Positions 35,377 through 45,464 are shown, counted from the stretch's first letter. The stretch: DNA of 64,000 bases from an uncultured Roseobacter sp. (GCF_947493125.1 NZ_CANLQB010000002.1:124001-188000), one strand, 5' to 3'. Notes: generated by a model not told the origin, from the sequence alone. Program-made: numbers and translations.

Positions 35377-37415
35377 CCGGAAGTATCATCTTCGACCCGC
35401 TGATCCCCTGGTCACTGCTGATCATGGTGGCAGTCATCGCCGCCATCAGCGTGATGCTTGCCGTGGTGCGCGGGCTTAACGGCTGGGCCCTGCGCGCGCT
35501 CGCGGCGCTTGTGGTGATCGCCGCATTGGCTGGCCCCTCTTACCAGCAGGAAGACCGCACGCCGCTCACCGATATTGTGATGCTGCTGGAAGACCAAAGC
35601 GCCAGCCAGCAGCTTTCGGATCGGCCCGCGCAAACAAGTTCTGCTGCCGACACTCTGGCAACCACCATCGCAGCCCGGCCCAACACCGAGGTACGCCGCA
35701 TCACTGTTCCGGACGGCGAGGGTGACGCGGGAACCCAGTTGATGACAGCCCTGTCCGCCGCGCTTGCCGAGGAGCCGCGCGCACGCATCTCCGGCATCGT
35801 CGCGATCAGCGACGGGCAGGTGCATGACCCGGAGCTGCCGCTCGACCTGCCCGCCCCCATGCACCTTCTGATGACCGGCAAGGAGGACGACTGGGACCGC
35901 CGCCTCAGCATCCGCAACGCCCCGGCCTTCGCGATCATCGACGAGCCCGTCACGCTCACCCTGCGGATCGAGGACATGGGCGCCGCGCCCGAGGGCTCCG
36001 GTCTCGCCCCGCTCGATATCTCGGTCGACGGCGCCGAGCCGCAAAGCTTCCAGGTGCCCATCGGCGAAGACATCGAGCTGCCGATCACCCTGCCCCACGG
36101 CGGGCGCAACGTGATCCAATTCACCGTACCGGAAGCAGACGGCGAGTTGACCGACCGCAACAACACAGCACTCATCCAGATGAACGGTGTGCGTGACCGG
36201 CTGCGCGTGCTGCTTGTCTCGGGCGAGCCGCACCCCGGCGGGCGCACCTGGCGCAACCTGCTGAAATCCGACAGCTCCGTCGACCTCGTGCATTTCACCA
36301 TCCTGCGCCCGCCCGAGAAACAGGACGGTGTGCCGGTGAGCGAACTCAGCCTCATCGCCTTTCCCACGCGCGAGTTGTTCCTTGAGCGGATCGACGACTT
36401 CGATCTGATCATCTTTGATCGCTACAAGCGCCGCGGCATCCTGCCGGCGCTCTACCTCGACAATGTGGCCAACTATATCCGTCAAGGCGGTGCCGTTCTT
36501 GTGGCCGCGGGTCCCGATTTCGCCAGCGCCGACAGCCTCTATCGCTCACCGCTCGGCTCGGCCCTGCCCGCCTCGCCCACGGCCCGTGTGCTTGAGGAGC
36601 CTTACCTGCCCACGGTGACCGACCTCGGCGACCGTCACCCGGTGACCACCGGTTTGCCCGAAGGCGGTGACTGGGGGCGCTGGCTGCGCCAGATCGACAT
36701 CGCGCAATCCAGCGGCCACAGCGTGATGTCCGGCATCGACGACCGCCCGCTTCTGGTGCTCGACCGCGTCGGTGAAGGCCGTGTGGCGCTGCTGGCCTCG
36801 GACCACGCCTGGCTGTGGAACCGTGGCTATGAAGGCGGCGGGCCACAGTTGGAGCTGCTGCGCCGCCTCGCCCACTGGATGATGAAGGAGCCCGAGCTCG
36901 AAGAAGAATCCCTCACCGCCGACGCCACCGGCCAGACCATGCGTATCAAACGCCGCACGCTGTCGGACCAGGTGCCGCCGGTCACCGTCACCGATCCTGA
37001 CGGTGAGACCACCGAACTTGCATTAACAGAAACCAGCCCCGGCGTGTTTGAAACCACCTTCGAAGGCCCCGAGATCGGTCTCTACCGCCTGGTCAACGGC
37101 GATGAGACCGCCGTGATCGGTCTTGGCCCCGCCGCGCCTCGCGAATTTGAGCAGACCATCGCAACCGCGGATGTGCTCGAGCCCGTCATTGCGACGCTGC
37201 GGGGGGGGACTATCCGCCTAGAAGATGGGCTGCCGCGATTGCGCAACGTGCGTGACGGTCGGCCTGCGGCAGGGCGTGGCTGGATCGGACTGACCCCGCG
37301 CGATGCTTTTGAAACCCGCGACGTGCGCCAGACCAACCTGCTGCCGGGCTGGCTCGTCCTGCTGTTGTCGCTGGGGCTGCTGACTGCGGCCTGGCTGCGC
37401 GAAGGGCGCCGCTGA
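35373..37415 (+). CDS. Membrane protein with vWA-like and glutamine-amidotransferase-like domains
   Basis: 680-aa protein, last gene of the moxR operon. Membrane helices lie at about residues 12-32 and 40-57 and at the C terminus (LLPGWLVLLLSLGLLTAAWL). Between them is a vWA-like region with an apparent MIDAS set: D74-Q-S76-A-S78, T121 in GTQLMTAL and D147 in AISDGQ. From about 270 to 510 it resembles the class I glutamine-amidotransferase-like fold of similar envelope proteins (LLVSGEPHPGGRTWRNLL, DLIIFDRYKRRGILP), but no catalytic Cys is evident. It is the likely metal-binding vWA partner of MoxR. Function in the cell not known. Confidence 0.78.
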   Translation: MTGSIIFDPLIPWSLLIMVAVIAAISVMLAVVRGLNGWALRALAALVVIAALAGPSYQQEDRTPLTDIVMLLEDQSASQQLSDRPAQTSSAADTLATTIAARPNTEVRRITVPDGEGDAGTQLMTALSAALAEEPRARISGIVAISDGQVHDPELPLDLPAPMHLLMTGKEDDWDRRLSIRNAPAFAIIDEPVTLTLRIEDMGAAPEGSGLAPLDISVDGAEPQSFQVPIGEDIELPITLPHGGRNVIQFTVPEADGELTDRNNTALIQMNGVRDRLRVLLVSGEPHPGGRTWRNLLKSDSSVDLVHFTILRPPEKQDGVPVSELSLIAFPTRELFLERIDDFDLIIFDRYKRRGILPALYLDNVANYIRQGGAVLVAAGPDFASADSLYRSPLGSALPASPTARVLEEPYLPTVTDLGDRHPVTTGLPEGGDWGRWLRQIDIAQSSGHSVMSGIDDRPLLVLDRVGEGRVALLASDHAWLWNRGYEGGGPQLELLRRLAHWMMKEPELEEESLTADATGQTMRIKRRTLSDQVPPVTVTDPDGETTELALTETSPGVFETTFEGPEIGLYRLVNGDETAVIGLGPAAPREFEQTIATADVLEPVIATLRGGTIRLEDGLPRLRNVRDGRPAAGRGWIGLTPRDAFETRDVRQTNLLPGWLVLLLSLGLLTAAWLREGRR

Positions 37416-37525
37416 CCCACCTTCGCGACACCAGAATCTTGCCTCCGATCCATCAAGGTTAAACAGTTCTTCACCTCATGTGACGCAAAGTGCCGCAAAA
37501 AGGTTTGAAGAACACCGGTGGTCGG

Positions 37526-39805
37526 ATGAGTCTCGCCAACAAATTGGCCGAAGAACGCCGCGGTCGGTTGGCTGCGGAGCGCCTGCTTGAGCTCAAGCAG
37601 GCGGAGCTTTTTGCCGCCAATCGCAAACTTGGCGAACATGCCAAGCAACTCTCGCACGAAATCGTCGAGACCAGGGCCGAAGTGGCCAATGTCCGCGATG
37701 AAAACCAGCGCGTGAAATCCGACCTCTCCGCCGCACATGAGAAGATCGAGATCGTCGAGCGCCGTCTCTGGCACTCGATCGAGACCATCAACGACGGTTT
37801 TGCCTTCTTCACGCCCGATCTGGAAATGATCATGGCGAACAAGGCCTATCTGGCCGTGTTCGACGGGCTGGAGGAGGTCAAACCCGGCGTCAGCTACGTG
37901 ACCATTCTCCAACTTTTGACCGAAGAAGGCATCGTCGATATCGGCGACAATACCCCAGCCGCCTGGCGCCAGCACATGATCGACCGGGTGCAGCGCACCG
38001 TGCCGGAGCCGGAGGTGATCCGCCTCTGGAACGGCGAGTACATCAAGATCATCGACCGGCGCGGCCCGGACGGCGATATCATCTCGCTCGGGCTCAACAT
38101 CACGTCCACCGTAAAGTACGAGAAGAAACTCAAGGCCGCCCGCGAGAGCGCCGAGGCCGCGAACCGCGCCAAATCCGCATTCCTCGCGAACATGAGCCAC
38201 GAGATCCGCACACCGATGAACGGCGTTGTGGGCATGGCCGATGTGCTGGTCGACACACCGCTGACCGAGGAACAGCGGCTCTACGTCGATACGATCAAGA
38301 ACTCGGGCGAGGCGCTTCTGGTCATTATCAACGACGTGCTCGACTACTCCAAGATCGAGGCCGAGCGGCTGCAACTGCACCCCGAACCCTTCGATCTGGA
38401 GCAGTCCATCCTCGAAATCATGATGCTGCTGCAGTCCTCCGCCCGCGACAAGGGCCTTGGCCTCACCCTGGACTATGGCCTCTTCCTGCCATCGGAATTT
38501 GTCGGCGATCCCGGTCGCTTACGCCAGATCCTGACCAACCTGATGGGCAACGCGGTCAAGTTCACATCCGAAGGCCACGTGCTGGTGAAGGTGCGCGGCA
38601 CGCCAGATGCCGACACGGGGGAGGTGACGCTCAGCGTGACAGTCGAAGACACTGGCATCGGCATAGCCGAGGACATGATCGATCACGTCTTCGGCGAATT
38701 CAACCAGGTGGAGAACGAGCGCAATCGCCAATTCGACGGCACCGGGCTCGGGCTCGCGATCACGCAGCATCTGGTAAAGATGATGGATGGCAAGATCTGG
38801 CTCACCTCGGAGGAAGGTGTCGGCTCCTGCTTCGGGTTCGAGGTGACCTTCCCCGCCGCCGGTGGTCTGCAGCCGGACTACCCCACGCTGCCCGATACGT
38901 TGCGCCATGTGATGGTGATCGACGACTTTGAGCCAAACCTGCAGATCCTCACCACACAGCTGGAGCAGCTGGGCCTGAAGGTCACCAACTGCACCGAGCC
39001 CGCCGCCGCCCTGGCGCTGCTGGACCGCAGCGTTGATCTGGTGTTGGTCGATCATATCATGCCCGACATGAACGGCCTCGAATTCGCGAAAACCGCCCGC
39101 GCGGCCGGACATGAGACGCCCCTTCTACTGCTCAGCTCAAACGTCGGCTATGCGCGGGCCGATGCGGCCAAGGAATACGTCGATGCCATCGTCCAGCGCC
39201 CCTTCCCGCGCCGGGACCTGCTGCAATGGCTGTCCACCTGGGAGGGCAAACAGGCCCCCGAAGCAGCAGATGATGAGGAAACGGGCAACCCGACGTTCTC
39301 GCACCAAGGCACCCCACCACAGCCGGCGCCGTCAGCCGACGCGCCCGCTCCGGAGGAGCCCGACGCACCGGAGCCGCCCCAGCCACGTCGCATGCGGGTG
39401 CTCGCTGCAGAAGACAACAAGACAAACCAACTTGTTCTGCGCAAGATGCTCAAGGATGTGGATGTCGAGTTGAAATTCGCCAACAACGGTCTGGAAGCGG
39501 TCGAAGCCTATACCGCCTTCTCGCCCGATCTGATCTTCATGGACATCTCGATGCCGAAGATGGACGGAAAGGAGGCCACACAGAAGATCCGCGAGATTGA
39601 GGCGGAGACCGGTCGCCACGTGCCGATCATCGCGCTCACCGCCCACGCGATGGAGGGTGACAATGTAGACATTCTCGCCGTGGGCCTCGATCACTACATG
39701 TCAAAACCTGTGCGCAAGGCCGAAATGCACGCGCATATTCTCGACTACTGTCCACCGGATGCGGTCAATCCAAAAGAGGATCTGCCCAGTCAGTCGGTGG
39801 GATAG
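37526..39805 (+). CDS. Hybrid sensor histidine kinase with two receiver domains
   Basis: 759-aa protein without membrane helices, so probably cytosolic. Order: coiled coil (about 1-80), PAS domain (about 85-200, [27 protein letters not shown]), HisKA with the phospho-His in [15 protein letters not shown], HATPase with [28 protein letters not shown] and GTGLGLAI, receiver 1 (MVIDDFEPN, phospho-Asp in [13 protein letters not shown]), a Pro-rich linker, and receiver 2 ([25 protein letters not shown]). Receiver 1 has Arg where the conserved Lys should be. A GTG at 37490 is an alternative start. No partner regulator is adjacent. Confidence 0.9.
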   Translation: MSLANKLAEERRGRLAAERLLELKQAELFAANRKLGEHAKQLSHEIVETRAEVANVRDENQRVKSDLSAAHEKIEIVERRLWHSIETINDGFAFFTPDLEMIMANKAYLAVFDGLEEVKPGVSYVTILQLLTEEGIVDIGDNTPAAWRQHMIDRVQRTVPEPEVIRLWNGEYIKIIDRRGPDGDIISLGLNITSTVKYEKKLKAARESAEAANRAKSAFLANMSHEIRTPMNGVVGMADVLVDTPLTEEQRLYVDTIKNSGEALLVIINDVLDYSKIEAERLQLHPEPFDLEQSILEIMMLLQSSARDKGLGLTLDYGLFLPSEFVGDPGRLRQILTNLMGNAVKFTSEGHVLVKVRGTPDADTGEVTLSVTVEDTGIGIAEDMIDHVFGEFNQVENERNRQFDGTGLGLAITQHLVKMMDGKIWLTSEEGVGSCFGFEVTFPAAGGLQPDYPTLPDTLRHVMVIDDFEPNLQILTTQLEQLGLKVTNCTEPAAALALLDRSVDLVLVDHIMPDMNGLEFAKTARAAGHETPLLLLSSNVGYARADAAKEYVDAIVQRPFPRRDLLQWLSTWEGKQAPEAADDEETGNPTFSHQGTPPQPAPSADAPAPEEPDAPEPPQPRRMRVLAAEDNKTNQLVLRKMLKDVDVELKFANNGLEAVEAYTAFSPDLIFMDISMPKMDGKEATQKIREIEAETGRHVPIIALTAHAMEGDNVDILAVGLDHYMSKPVRKAEMHAHILDYCPPDAVNPKEDLPSQSVG

Positions 39806-40569
39806 TCCCGCACGAACACGGGCGCATCCGGCTTTGACAGATCCGGCCGATAGGCATAGCCGCCTTCACTGAAGGCTTCGATCCCCGCAGGCTCCGTGAG
39901 CCGATTCTCGATGATATGCCGCGCCATGGCCCCTCGCGCCTTCTTGGCGAAGAAACTCGCAATCCGGGGCCCCTTCCCGTCGTGCTTGTCTTCCATGAAG
40001 GACGGTGTGATCACCCGCAGCCTGAGCGTCTTCGGCGCAACCGCACCAAAATACTCCTGGCTTGCACAGTTCACCAGCACCTGCGCTCCCACGGCATCCG
40101 CCTGCGCATTCAACGCTTTCGAGAGCCCGTCACGCCAATAGTCATACAGGTTTGCTCCGCGGCGAGTCTGCAGCCGGCTGCCCATCTCCAACCGATAGGG
40201 CTGGATCGCGTCGAGCGGGCGCAGCAGCCCATAGAGACCCGACAGGATCCGCAGATGGTCCTGCGCCCAGTTCAGATCATCGGCGCTGAGGCTCTGCGCC
40301 TCCAAGCCTTGATAGGTATCACCCGCAAAGGCCAGAACAGCGGGTCGGGTGACCTCCTCCACGGGATCCGCCTCGAAGGCCGCAAACCTGTCCCGGTTGA
40401 GCCGTGCCAGATCATCCGAGAGATCCATCAGCCCCTTGAGCTTGCCCAAGGTCAGGTTGCGCGCGGTCTTGACCAGCCGCACGGCATCTTCCTGAAAGGC
40501 GGGCGCGGTCGTCGCCACATCCCGCATCGCCCAATCCAGCCGCTTGGCCGGCGAAATCACCACCAACAT
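39790..40569 (-). CDS. yaaA: Peroxide stress protein YaaA (UPF0246)
   Basis: 259-aa DNA-binding protein that in E. coli lowers free iron during hydrogen peroxide stress. The N terminus MLVVISPAKRLDW, the middle AFAGDTYQGLEA and RILSGLYGLLRPLDAIQPYRLEMG, and the C-terminal SFFAKKARGAMARHIIENRL are family signatures. Convergent with the kinase gene; their 3' ends overlap by 16 bp. Confidence 0.93.
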   Translation of the reverse strand: MLVVISPAKRLDWAMRDVATTAPAFQEDAVRLVKTARNLTLGKLKGLMDLSDDLARLNRDRFAAFEADPVEEVTRPAVLAFAGDTYQGLEAQSLSADDLNWAQDHLRILSGLYGLLRPLDAIQPYRLEMGSRLQTRRGANLYDYWRDGLSKALNAQADAVGAQVLVNCASQEYFGAVAPKTLRLRVITPSFMEDKHDGKGPRIASFFAKKARGAMARHIIENRLTEPAGIEAFSEGGYAYRPDLSKPDAPVFVRDYPTD

Positions 40570-40610
40570 GCCCGCATCCCCATCGGTTCCAGCTCTCTTA
40601 CCCGGTCGAC

Positions 40611-42656
40611 TTAGCCCGCCTCCCGCAGCACGTCCAGAAAGGCCGGGCCAAAGCGTGCGGCGCGCCGGTCACCCAACAACCGCTCCAGCGCGGATGGGTC
40701 CGCATCCCGCATCTGCGCCACCTTTGCGAGCAGCGAGGCCGAACAGCTCAACGGTTTGTCCACCCCGTCCACACCGCGCGCCAAATCGGCTTGCACCGCC
40801 AGCAAACGGTCATAGATCGAACCAGCCGTGCGCCCCGCCAGCTTGCGGCGGGTCGGGTGCATCTGTTCCGCTTCGCCGACGATCACCGCGAGGAAGTCCG
40901 CACCATACCGCTCCAGCTTCTTGGCCCCGACCCCGCCGATCCGCGCCATCTCGTCCAGCGTCTGCGGGCGTGTCTGCGCCATCTCGATCAGTGTCCGATC
41001 ATTGAAGATCACATAGGCGGGTGCCTTTGCCGCCTCGGCAAAAGCACGGCGCTTGGCTTTCAGCGCAGAGAGCAATGGCGCATCCTCATCCGAGACCATC
41101 GCTTTCACCGCCGGGCGCCGCGATGCAGAGGCCGTGCGGATGCTGTCGCGCCGCAGCGTGATCTGCGCCTCGCCCCGCAGGATCGGCAGTGCTGCATCGG
41201 TCATTCGCAACGCCCCATGCCGCTCAGGATCGGGCCGCACCAGATCATGCCCCATCATCTGCCGGAACACCGCCTGCCATTGCCGCCGGTCATATTCGGT
41301 ACCCACACCATAGGTCGGCAGTACCTGATGCCCGCGCTGCCGCACCTTGTCGGTCTCATTGCCGAGCAGGATGTCGATGAGATGCCCCGCACCAAACCAC
41401 TCCTCCGTGCGGAGGATCGCCGAGAGCGCCTTGCGCACCGCTGTGGTGCCGTCGAACACCTCCGCCGGGCGGTCGCAGAGATCGCACTTGCCACAAGTAA
41501 CCTCACCTTCGTCGAAATACCCCAAAAGGGTCTTGCGCCGACACTCCAACGCCTCGGCGAGCCCCAGAAGTGCATTCAGCCGCGCGTGATCCGCCGCCCG
41601 CCGCTCGGGTGGGGCCAACCCCTCGTCGATCTGGGAGCGGCGCAGGCGAATGTCATCCGGACCAAACAGCGTCAGCGTCTCCGCCGGGGCCCCGTCCCGG
41701 CCCGCACGCCCGATCTCCTGATAATAGGCCTCGATGGATTTGGGCAGATCCGCATGGGCCACCCAGCGGATATCCGGCTTGTCGACCCCCATGCCAAAAG
41801 CCACGGTCGCGACCACGATCAATCCGTCTTCGCGCTGAAACCGTGTCTCGGCGATGCGCCGATCTTCCGCCTCCATGCCTCCGTGATAGTGCAACGCCGC
41901 ATGCCCCGCGTCGCGCAGTGCGGCGGCCAGCCCCTCGGTCTTGGCGCGTGTCCCGCAATAGACGATCCCCGACTGCCCCTTGCGCGCCGCGGCAAACTCC
42001 AGAATCTGCCGCCGGGGGCCATCCTTGGCAGCAAAGGCCAGGTGGATGTTTGGCCGGTCAAACCCGCGCAGAAAGGCATGCGGCGCCTCGCCATCAAACA
42101 GCTTCTCGACAATCTCCGCCCGCGTCTCCGCATCTGCCGTCGCCGTGAACGCCGCCAGAGGCACCCCCAGGTCCCGCCGCAGCGCCCCGATCCGCAAGTA
42201 ATCTGGCCGGAAATCATGACCCCACTGGCTCACGCAATGTGCCTCGTCGACCGCGATCAGCGACACATTCGAGCGCCGCAGCAGCGCGGTCGCCGACCCC
42301 GCCGCCAACCGCTCCGGTGCCATATACAAAAGCTTGAGCCGCCCCGCCGCCAGCGCCTCGAACACTGCATCGGTCTCCTCAGGCGTATTGCCCGACGTCA
42401 GCGCCCCGGCCGCGACCCCCGTCTCCTGCAGCGCGCGCACCTGGTCGCGCATCAGCGCGATCAGCGGCGAGATCACCACCGTGACACCCTCGCGTATCAG
42501 TGCAGGCAGTTGGAAACATAAGGATTTTCCACCGCCTGTGGGCATGATGGCCAGAACGTTTTCGCCTGCCGAAACCGCATCTACGATCTCGCCCTGGCCG
42601 GGACGAAAGGCGTCAAACCCAAAGATGTCCTTCAACAACGCTGCCGCGTCCGACAT
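40611..42656 (-). CDS. recQ: ATP-dependent DNA helicase RecQ
   Basis: 681-aa 3'-5' helicase of recombination and repair. Motif I is LAIMPTGGGKSLCFQLPAL, motif II VDEAHCVSQWGHDFRPDY, followed by motifs IV-VI (YCGTRAKTEGLA, ATVAFGMGVDKPDIRWV, QEIGRAGRDG), the zinc-binding segment (CRRKTLLGYFDEGEVTCGKCDLC, split cysteines), a winged helix and an HRDC domain near 515-590. The 5' leader carries a long imperfect stem-loop (42669-42699). Confidence 0.95.
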   Translation of the reverse strand: MSDAAALLKDIFGFDAFRPGQGEIVDAVSAGENVLAIMPTGGGKSLCFQLPALIREGVTVVISPLIALMRDQVRALQETGVAAGALTSGNTPEETDAVFEALAAGRLKLLYMAPERLAAGSATALLRRSNVSLIAVDEAHCVSQWGHDFRPDYLRIGALRRDLGVPLAAFTATADAETRAEIVEKLFDGEAPHAFLRGFDRPNIHLAFAAKDGPRRQILEFAAARKGQSGIVYCGTRAKTEGLAAALRDAGHAALHYHGGMEAEDRRIAETRFQREDGLIVVATVAFGMGVDKPDIRWVAHADLPKSIEAYYQEIGRAGRDGAPAETLTLFGPDDIRLRRSQIDEGLAPPERRAADHARLNALLGLAEALECRRKTLLGYFDEGEVTCGKCDLCDRPAEVFDGTTAVRKALSAILRTEEWFGAGHLIDILLGNETDKVRQRGHQVLPTYGVGTEYDRRQWQAVFRQMMGHDLVRPDPERHGALRMTDAALPILRGEAQITLRRDSIRTASASRRPAVKAMVSDEDAPLLSALKAKRRAFAEAAKAPAYVIFNDRTLIEMAQTRPQTLDEMARIGGVGAKKLERYGADFLAVIVGEAEQMHPTRRKLAGRTAGSIYDRLLAVQADLARGVDGVDKPLSCSASLLAKVAQMRDADPSALERLLGDRRAARFGPAFLDVLREAG

Positions 42657-42668
42657 GCCTGATCCCTA

Positions 42669-42699
42669 GTGTGAACTGCTCTTTTTTGCAGAGTCACAC
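42669..42699 (-). repeat. Long imperfect inverted repeat in the recQ leader
   Basis: Outer arms GTGTGA/TCACAC and inner arms CTGC/GCAG flank an 8-nt loop with a T6 run (plus strand), separated by a 1 x 2 nt bulge. It ends 12 bp before the recQ start codon. It could be an operator or a leader hairpin; no T-run follows on the recQ strand, so it is not an ordinary terminator. Confidence 0.6.
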
Positions 42700-42765
42700 A
42701 CTAAGGAATCGTGAACAAGCCCCGGCCCTTCATTGTTCGAAAAATATGCAGTCCACGGTCTGAAT

Positions 42766-43053
42766 TCAGACAAACAGACCGTAGTTGTTGACCAGCACGA
42801 TCCGCAGGATCGCCACGCCAAGAAGCACCGCCAGAGGCGCCAGGTCTATCCCGCCCATCGCTGGCAGGATCCGGCGCACCGGGGCATAGAGCGGCTCCAG
42901 AATGCGGTTCAGCCCGTACCAGATCTGCGCCACCAGTTGCTGGCTGGTATTGAGCACCTGAAAGTTGATCAGCCAGCTCATGATCACATGCGCGATGATG
43001 AAGAACCACAGCACATCCAACAGCAACATGATGACTTGGAACAGCGATTGCAT
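42766..43053 (-). CDS. YggT family membrane protein
   Basis: 95-aa inner-membrane protein with two hydrophobic regions (residues about 3-25 and 66-90). Family signature: FFIIAHVIMSWLINFQ and NRILEPLYAPVRRILPAMGGIDLAPLAVLLGVAILR. I chose the ATG giving MQSLFQVIM; the open extension upstream is not family-like. YggT proteins are linked to cell division and osmotic stress, but the mechanism is not known. A 14-bp perfect palindrome GTCTGAATTCAGAC (42758-42771) overlaps its stop codon. Confidence 0.9.
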   Translation of the reverse strand: MQSLFQVIMLLLDVLWFFIIAHVIMSWLINFQVLNTSQQLVAQIWYGLNRILEPLYAPVRRILPAMGGIDLAPLAVLLGVAILRIVLVNNYGLFV

Positions 43054-43191
43054 CGGCAAACCTCTCTTTGCGTGCGCTTCAATTAAGCAAGAGCGCTTCA
43101 TTTCGCAAGGCCGCGTGCCGGTCTTGGTTGATCAGGTCCAAAGCGTGACTTGCCTGATGCCTGTGCGCCTGCTCTACCTCGAAGGGCAACA

Positions 43192-44538
43192 ATGACGGGC
43201 CGGGGCATGAGCAGCGCACGCAAACGCATCTGGGGGTGGTACGCCTTCGATTGGGCCAGCCAGCCCTACAACACGTTGCTGATCACCTTCATCTTTGCGC
43301 CCTACGTCAGCGAACTCATGCAGGATGGCGCGCGCGCTCAGGCGGCGTGGGGCTTTGGCATCGGGGCGGCAGGCATCACGATCGCCGTCCTCGCCCCGGT
43401 GCTGGGGGCCATCGCCGACACCTCCGGCAACCGCATGCGGTTCATCTGGCTCTTCTCCGCGCTCTACTTGGTGGGCAGTGCAGGCCTGTGGCTCGCCAGC
43501 CCTGACGACTTCAACCTTCCCCTGACGCTGTTTCTCTTTGCCCTTGGTCTCATCGGCATGGAGTTCGCGACCATTTTCGTCAATGCCATGCTCCCGGACC
43601 TCGGCCCGCGCGAAGAGATCGGCCGCATCTCGGGCACCGGCTGGGCCATCGGCTATCTGGGCGGGCTGGTCACGCTTGTGATCATGCTGTTTTTCTTCGC
43701 CGAAAGCGCCACCACCGGCAAAACCTTCCTTGGGCTCGACCCCGCACTCGGCCTCAACGCCGAAGCCCGTGAAGGCACCCGCTTTGTGGGCCCTTTGACG
43801 GCCATCTGGTACGCGATTTTCATGATCCCCTTCTTTCTCTGGGTGCGTGATCCCAAGCCCGTCAAAGCCACCACCGGCGCCGTGCGCACCGCCCTGCGAG
43901 GCCTCCGCCGCACCCTCCGCCGGCTGCCGCAAACCCCCTCGCTGTTTTCCTACCTAGGCGCCTCGATGTTCTACCGCGACGCGCTGAACGGCATCTATGC
44001 CTTCGGCGGCATATACGCCCAGGGCGTGCTGGGCTGGACGGTCGTCGATGTGGGCGTCTTCGGCATCATCGCGATCATCACCGGGGCGCTCTTTGCCTGG
44101 CTCGGCGGCAAGGCCGACGTGCGTTTCGGCCCCGGGGCGGTGATCAAGGTGTCCATCGCCGCGCTTACCGCCGTCGCCATCACCATCGTCTTCGTCTCCC
44201 GCGACAGCCTCTTCGGCATCGCACTTCCCGAAGACAGCCGCGCCCCCGATATCGCCTTCTATATCCTCGGCGCGGTGATCGGCGCGGCGGGCGGCACGCT
44301 GCAATCGGCCAGCCGCTCTATGATGGTCCGGCAGGCCGACCCGCACCGCATGACCGAAGCCTTCGGCCTCTACGCGCTCTCGGGCAAGGCAACAAGCTTC
44401 CTCGCACCGCTTCTGATCGGAATTGTGACAGCGGCCAGCGGGTCTCAGCAAATCGGTGTCACTCCGATTATCGGGCTGTTCATCCTCGGGCTGATCCTGC
44501 TAGCGTGGGTCAAGCCGAATGGAGATTTCAGGACATGA
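43192..44538 (+). CDS. MFS transporter, UMF1/Atg22-like
   Basis: 448-aa permease with about twelve membrane segments. The N terminus RKRIWGWYAFDWASQPYNTLLITFIFAPY is characteristic of the UMF1 family related to yeast vacuolar Atg22. Later motifs: GNRMRFIWLFSALYLVGSAG, GTGWAIGYLGGL and QSASRSMMVRQADPHRMTEAFGLYALSGKATSFLAPL. Substrate unknown; Atg22 exports amino acids. The ATG at 43192 follows AAGGG; a second ATG is five codons on. Its stop overlaps the mepA start (ATGA). Confidence 0.87.
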   Translation: MTGRGMSSARKRIWGWYAFDWASQPYNTLLITFIFAPYVSELMQDGARAQAAWGFGIGAAGITIAVLAPVLGAIADTSGNRMRFIWLFSALYLVGSAGLWLASPDDFNLPLTLFLFALGLIGMEFATIFVNAMLPDLGPREEIGRISGTGWAIGYLGGLVTLVIMLFFFAESATTGKTFLGLDPALGLNAEAREGTRFVGPLTAIWYAIFMIPFFLWVRDPKPVKATTGAVRTALRGLRRTLRRLPQTPSLFSYLGASMFYRDALNGIYAFGGIYAQGVLGWTVVDVGVFGIIAIITGALFAWLGGKADVRFGPGAVIKVSIAALTAVAITIVFVSRDSLFGIALPEDSRAPDIAFYILGAVIGAAGGTLQSASRSMMVRQADPHRMTEAFGLYALSGKATSFLAPLLIGIVTAASGSQQIGVTPIIGLFILGLILLAWVKPNGDFRT

Positions 44539-45464
44539 CCCTCCGCCCCCTCATCGCGCTCAGTGCCCTCATGCTCGCGCTTGCAGCCTGCTCGGATGGC
44601 ACCCCGCAATCCGAAGCGCAGGCCTCCGCCATCCTGCCCACCATCGGCACCTCGGGTCACACCCAGAGCAACACACCCGCCAAGCAGATCTTCGGGGCCG
44701 AGCGCGTGGCCTCGGTCGGGGCGCCGGCGCCCTTCGGCAGCTATTCAAAGGGCTGTGTCGCCGGTGCCGCACAGCTGGCCGAAACGGGCCCGACCTGGCA
44801 GGCGATGCGGCTCTCGCGCAACCGCAACTGGGCCCACCCTGCGACCGTCGATTACGTCAAGGACCTCAGCCGCAAGGCCGCGCAGCAACCCGGCTGGAAC
44901 GGGCTCTACGTGGGCGATCTCAGCCAGCCGCGCGGCGGGCCGATGCTCACCGGACACGCCAGCCACCAGATCGGGCTCGATGCCGATATCTGGCTGCGAC
45001 CGGCGGACAATCTGACCCTCTCGGTCGCTCAACGCGAGAGCATCTCGTCGATCTCCCTGCGTCGCGAGCGCGGCGCCTTCGTGAACGACAACTGGACGCG
45101 CCAGCACCACGAGATCCTGAAAGCCGCGGCCTCCGACCCGCGCGTCGCACGGATCTTCATCTTCCCGGGCGCCAAGGTGCAGATGTGCAAGGATGCCACG
45201 GGCGACCGCTCCTGGCTCAACAAGATCCGGCCATGGTACGGGCACCACTACCACTTCCACGTCCGCCTCGCCTGCCCCGCCGGGGCCCAGGGCTGTGTCA
45301 ACCAGGCTCCGCCACCGCCCGGTGACGGCTGCGCCGACGCCGAAGCCTGGGTGCAGACGATCCTGAACCCACCACCGCCCGACCCCAATGCCCCGCCGCC
45401 CCGACCCCGGCGGCAGATTCTGCTCGCCGATCTTCCCCAACAATGCGCAAACGTCTTGCAGTAG
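44535..45464 (+). CDS. mepA: Penicillin-insensitive murein endopeptidase, predicted lipoprotein
   Basis: 309-aa M74 metallopeptidase that cuts DD- and LD-crosslinks of peptidoglycan. Zinc-site motifs are present: GHASHQIGLDADIW and WYGHHYHFHVRLACP. The N terminus MTLRPLIALSALMLALAACSDG has a lipobox (LAAC), predicting an envelope-anchored lipoprotein. The C-terminal tail is Pro-rich (PPPPDPNAPPPRPRR). It overlaps the MFS stop by 4 bp and the next gene by 22 bp. Confidence 0.93.
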   Translation: MTLRPLIALSALMLALAACSDGTPQSEAQASAILPTIGTSGHTQSNTPAKQIFGAERVASVGAPAPFGSYSKGCVAGAAQLAETGPTWQAMRLSRNRNWAHPATVDYVKDLSRKAAQQPGWNGLYVGDLSQPRGGPMLTGHASHQIGLDADIWLRPADNLTLSVAQRESISSISLRRERGAFVNDNWTRQHHEILKAAASDPRVARIFIFPGAKVQMCKDATGDRSWLNKIRPWYGHHYHFHVRLACPAGAQGCVNQAPPPPGDGCADAEAWVQTILNPPPPDPNAPPPRPRRQILLADLPQQCANVLQ

